From an uncultured Roseburia sp. (lineage in GTDB: Bacteria; Bacillota; Clostridia; Lachnospirales; Lachnospiraceae): a stretch of DNA of 5,914 bases. The position numbers and the translations under genes were made by a program. The stretch covers positions 1 to 5,914 of the forward strand of contig CAKRLC010000121.1 in NCBI GenBank assembly GCA_934358955.1, in the 5' to 3' direction. Shown piece after piece: positions 5,083 to 5,914 of the stretch. The notes beneath the pieces were generated by a model, which saw nothing but the letters and a program-made list of their open reading frames with translations, did no database searches and was not told the origin of the DNA. Each line of letters starts with the position of its first letter. The first letter of the stretch is position 1.

Positions 5083-5571
5083 ATGTTTAATTTTTTCAAG
5101 AAAAAAGAAAACACAGGAATTGAGATCGGTTCACCGGTAAATGGCAAGGCGGTTGCATTAAAAGAAGTAAGTGACCCGACCTTTGGTGAAGAGATTTTAG
5201 GAAAGGGTGCAGCTGTGATCCCATCAGACGGTAACATTTATGCACCGGCAGACGGAACACTGGATATGGTGTTTGATACATTGCATGCAGTCAGCATGAC
5301 AACAGCAGATGGAGTAGAGCTGTTAGTACATATTGGTTTAGATACCGTTGCTTTAAAAGGAGAACATTTTACTGCACACAAAGCAAGCGGTGACAGTGTG
5401 AAGAAAGGAGATCTTTTGATCTCAGTAGATTTGGATGCAGTCAAAGCAGCAGGTTACGATGTGATCACTCCGGTGATCGTATGTAACACATCCGATTATC
5501 AGTCAGTGGAAGCTGTTATGACAGGTTCCGAAGTCAAAGCAGGAGATACGATCCTGAAACTCAAAAAATAA
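5083..5571 (+). CDS. crr: PTS glucose-family EIIA protein
   Basis: This 162-residue soluble protein passes phosphate from HPr to the EIIB domain of a glucose/N-acetylglucosamine-type permease. It is a single EIIA domain close in size to E. coli Crr (169 residues). The signature GVELLVHIGLDTVALKG (77-93) contains phospho-accepting His83 (E. coli His90), and His68 in DTLHAVSM matches the second active-site histidine (E. coli His75). IGSPVNGKAVAL and the APADG turn (54-58) are typical of the beta-barrel fold. A short basic, phenylalanine-rich start (MFNFFKKK) precedes the domain. GAGGGAG at 5071-5077 lies shortly before the ATG. In many Firmicutes this domain is fused to the permease; here it is a separate gene between the antiterminator and the EIIC gene. 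The fold does not reveal the sugar. Confidence 0.94.
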   Translation: MFNFFKKKENTGIEIGSPVNGKAVALKEVSDPTFGEEILGKGAAVIPSDGNIYAPADGTLDMVFDTLHAVSMTTADGVELLVHIGLDTVALKGEHFTAHKASGDSVKKGDLLISVDLDAVKAAGYDVITPVIVCNTSDYQSVEAVMTGSEVKAGDTILKLKK

Positions 5572-5642
5572 ATATGTATTTTAGCCAGGTATGTCATGGC
5601 ATAAAATAAAAAGGGATTATTAATTTAAGGAGGAGCTTTAGT

Positions 5643-5914
5643 ATGATGAAATATTTACAGAAACTCGGGAAAGCATTAATGCTTCCTGTAGCATGTCTGC
5701 CGATCTGTGGTATCTTAATGGGTCTTGGATATGCACTTTGCCCATCTACCATGCAGGGTGGAGATGTTACCGGTATCGTTGAGATGATCGGTTTCTTCCT
5801 CGTAAAAGCAGGGGGAGCTTTAATTGATAACATGGCAATTCTTTTTGTTATCGGTGTTGGTGTTGGTATGGCTGAAGACAATGATGGTACAGCAGCTCTT
5901 GCAGCTTTAGCATC
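5643..5914 (+). CDS. PTS glucose/N-acetylglucosamine-family EIIC permease, N-terminus (partial)
   Basis: The first 90 residues of a membrane permease are visible before the window ends. The start MMKYLQKLGKALMLPVACLP has the amphipathic helix and 'LGKxLMLPVxxLP' motif of glucose-family EIIC proteins (PtsG, NagE, MalX). A first membrane segment spans about 12-32. NMAILFVIGVGVGMAED (63-79) and the following NDGTAALAALA match the family's conserved second region. AAGGAGG (5627-5633) lies nine bases before ATG 5643, which favours it over the ATG at 5646. The 71-base gap after the EIIA gene has no terminator or promoter that I can see, so it is probably co-transcribed. Substrate is not decidable from this part; the nearby nagB favours N-acetylglucosamine or glucosamine, while glucose remains possible. 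Whether an EIIB domain is fused lies outside the window. Confidence 0.9.
   Translation, partial: MMKYLQKLGKALMLPVACLPICGILMGLGYALCPSTMQGGDVTGIVEMIGFFLVKAGGALIDNMAILFVIGVGVGMAEDNDGTAALAALA

Noticed and set aside
1..5914. CRISPR array, tRNA/rRNA genes, insertion sequences or phage genes
   Set aside because: No repeat-spacer pattern, RNA-gene motif or transposase/integrase frame is visible; the only repeat pair is the 46-nt hairpin.

Overview
The window looks like chromosome of a low-to-mid GC Gram-positive anaerobe, most likely a Clostridia member of the Lachnospiraceae type. This is inferred from strong AAGGAGG-type ribosome sites, near-consensus sigma-A promoters, Firmicutes-style PTS and antitermination genes, a 242-residue Bacillus-type NagB and a probable pyruvate:ferredoxin oxidoreductase tail. 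No species can be named from the sequence alone.

Layout. Positions 1-105 are the 3' end of a gene, probably pyruvate:ferredoxin oxidoreductase, closed by a strong terminator (139-177). A cutC-family gene follows (193-939), with its ribosome site right against that terminator. At 950 a consensus promoter opens a regulated leader: a RAT-like antiterminator target (995-1023) overlapping a terminator (1019-1069), then a 46-nt hairpin repeat (1065-1110). The leader feeds ptsI (1198-2817), ptsH (2836-3093) and nagB (3162-3890). After a gene-free stretch, a second consensus promoter (4004-4032) opens a leader of the same design: RAT (4068-4095), overlapping terminator (4090-4138) and a 44/46-identical copy of the hairpin repeat (4134-4179). 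That leader feeds a LicT-type antiterminator gene (4230-5063), a free-standing glucose-family EIIA (5083-5571) and the start of an EIIC permease gene that runs off the window (5643-5914).

How it works together. EI and HPr carry phosphate from phosphoenolpyruvate to EIIA and on to the permease. NagB turns glucosamine-6-phosphate into fructose-6-phosphate, which suggests, but does not prove, that the permease takes an amino sugar or glucose. The antiterminator has all four conserved PRD histidines, which HPr and EIIB phosphorylate in LicT-type proteins, and probably reads the RAT in its own leader. The ptsI leader carries a second RAT whose sequence differs but whose predicted fold is preserved by compensatory changes. 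If one regulator reads both, or two related ones do, the general PTS enzymes would be controlled by a regulator that they themselves phosphorylate. The most notable points are this paired leader design, the shared hairpin repeat and an HPr with arginine at the usual regulatory Ser46 position.
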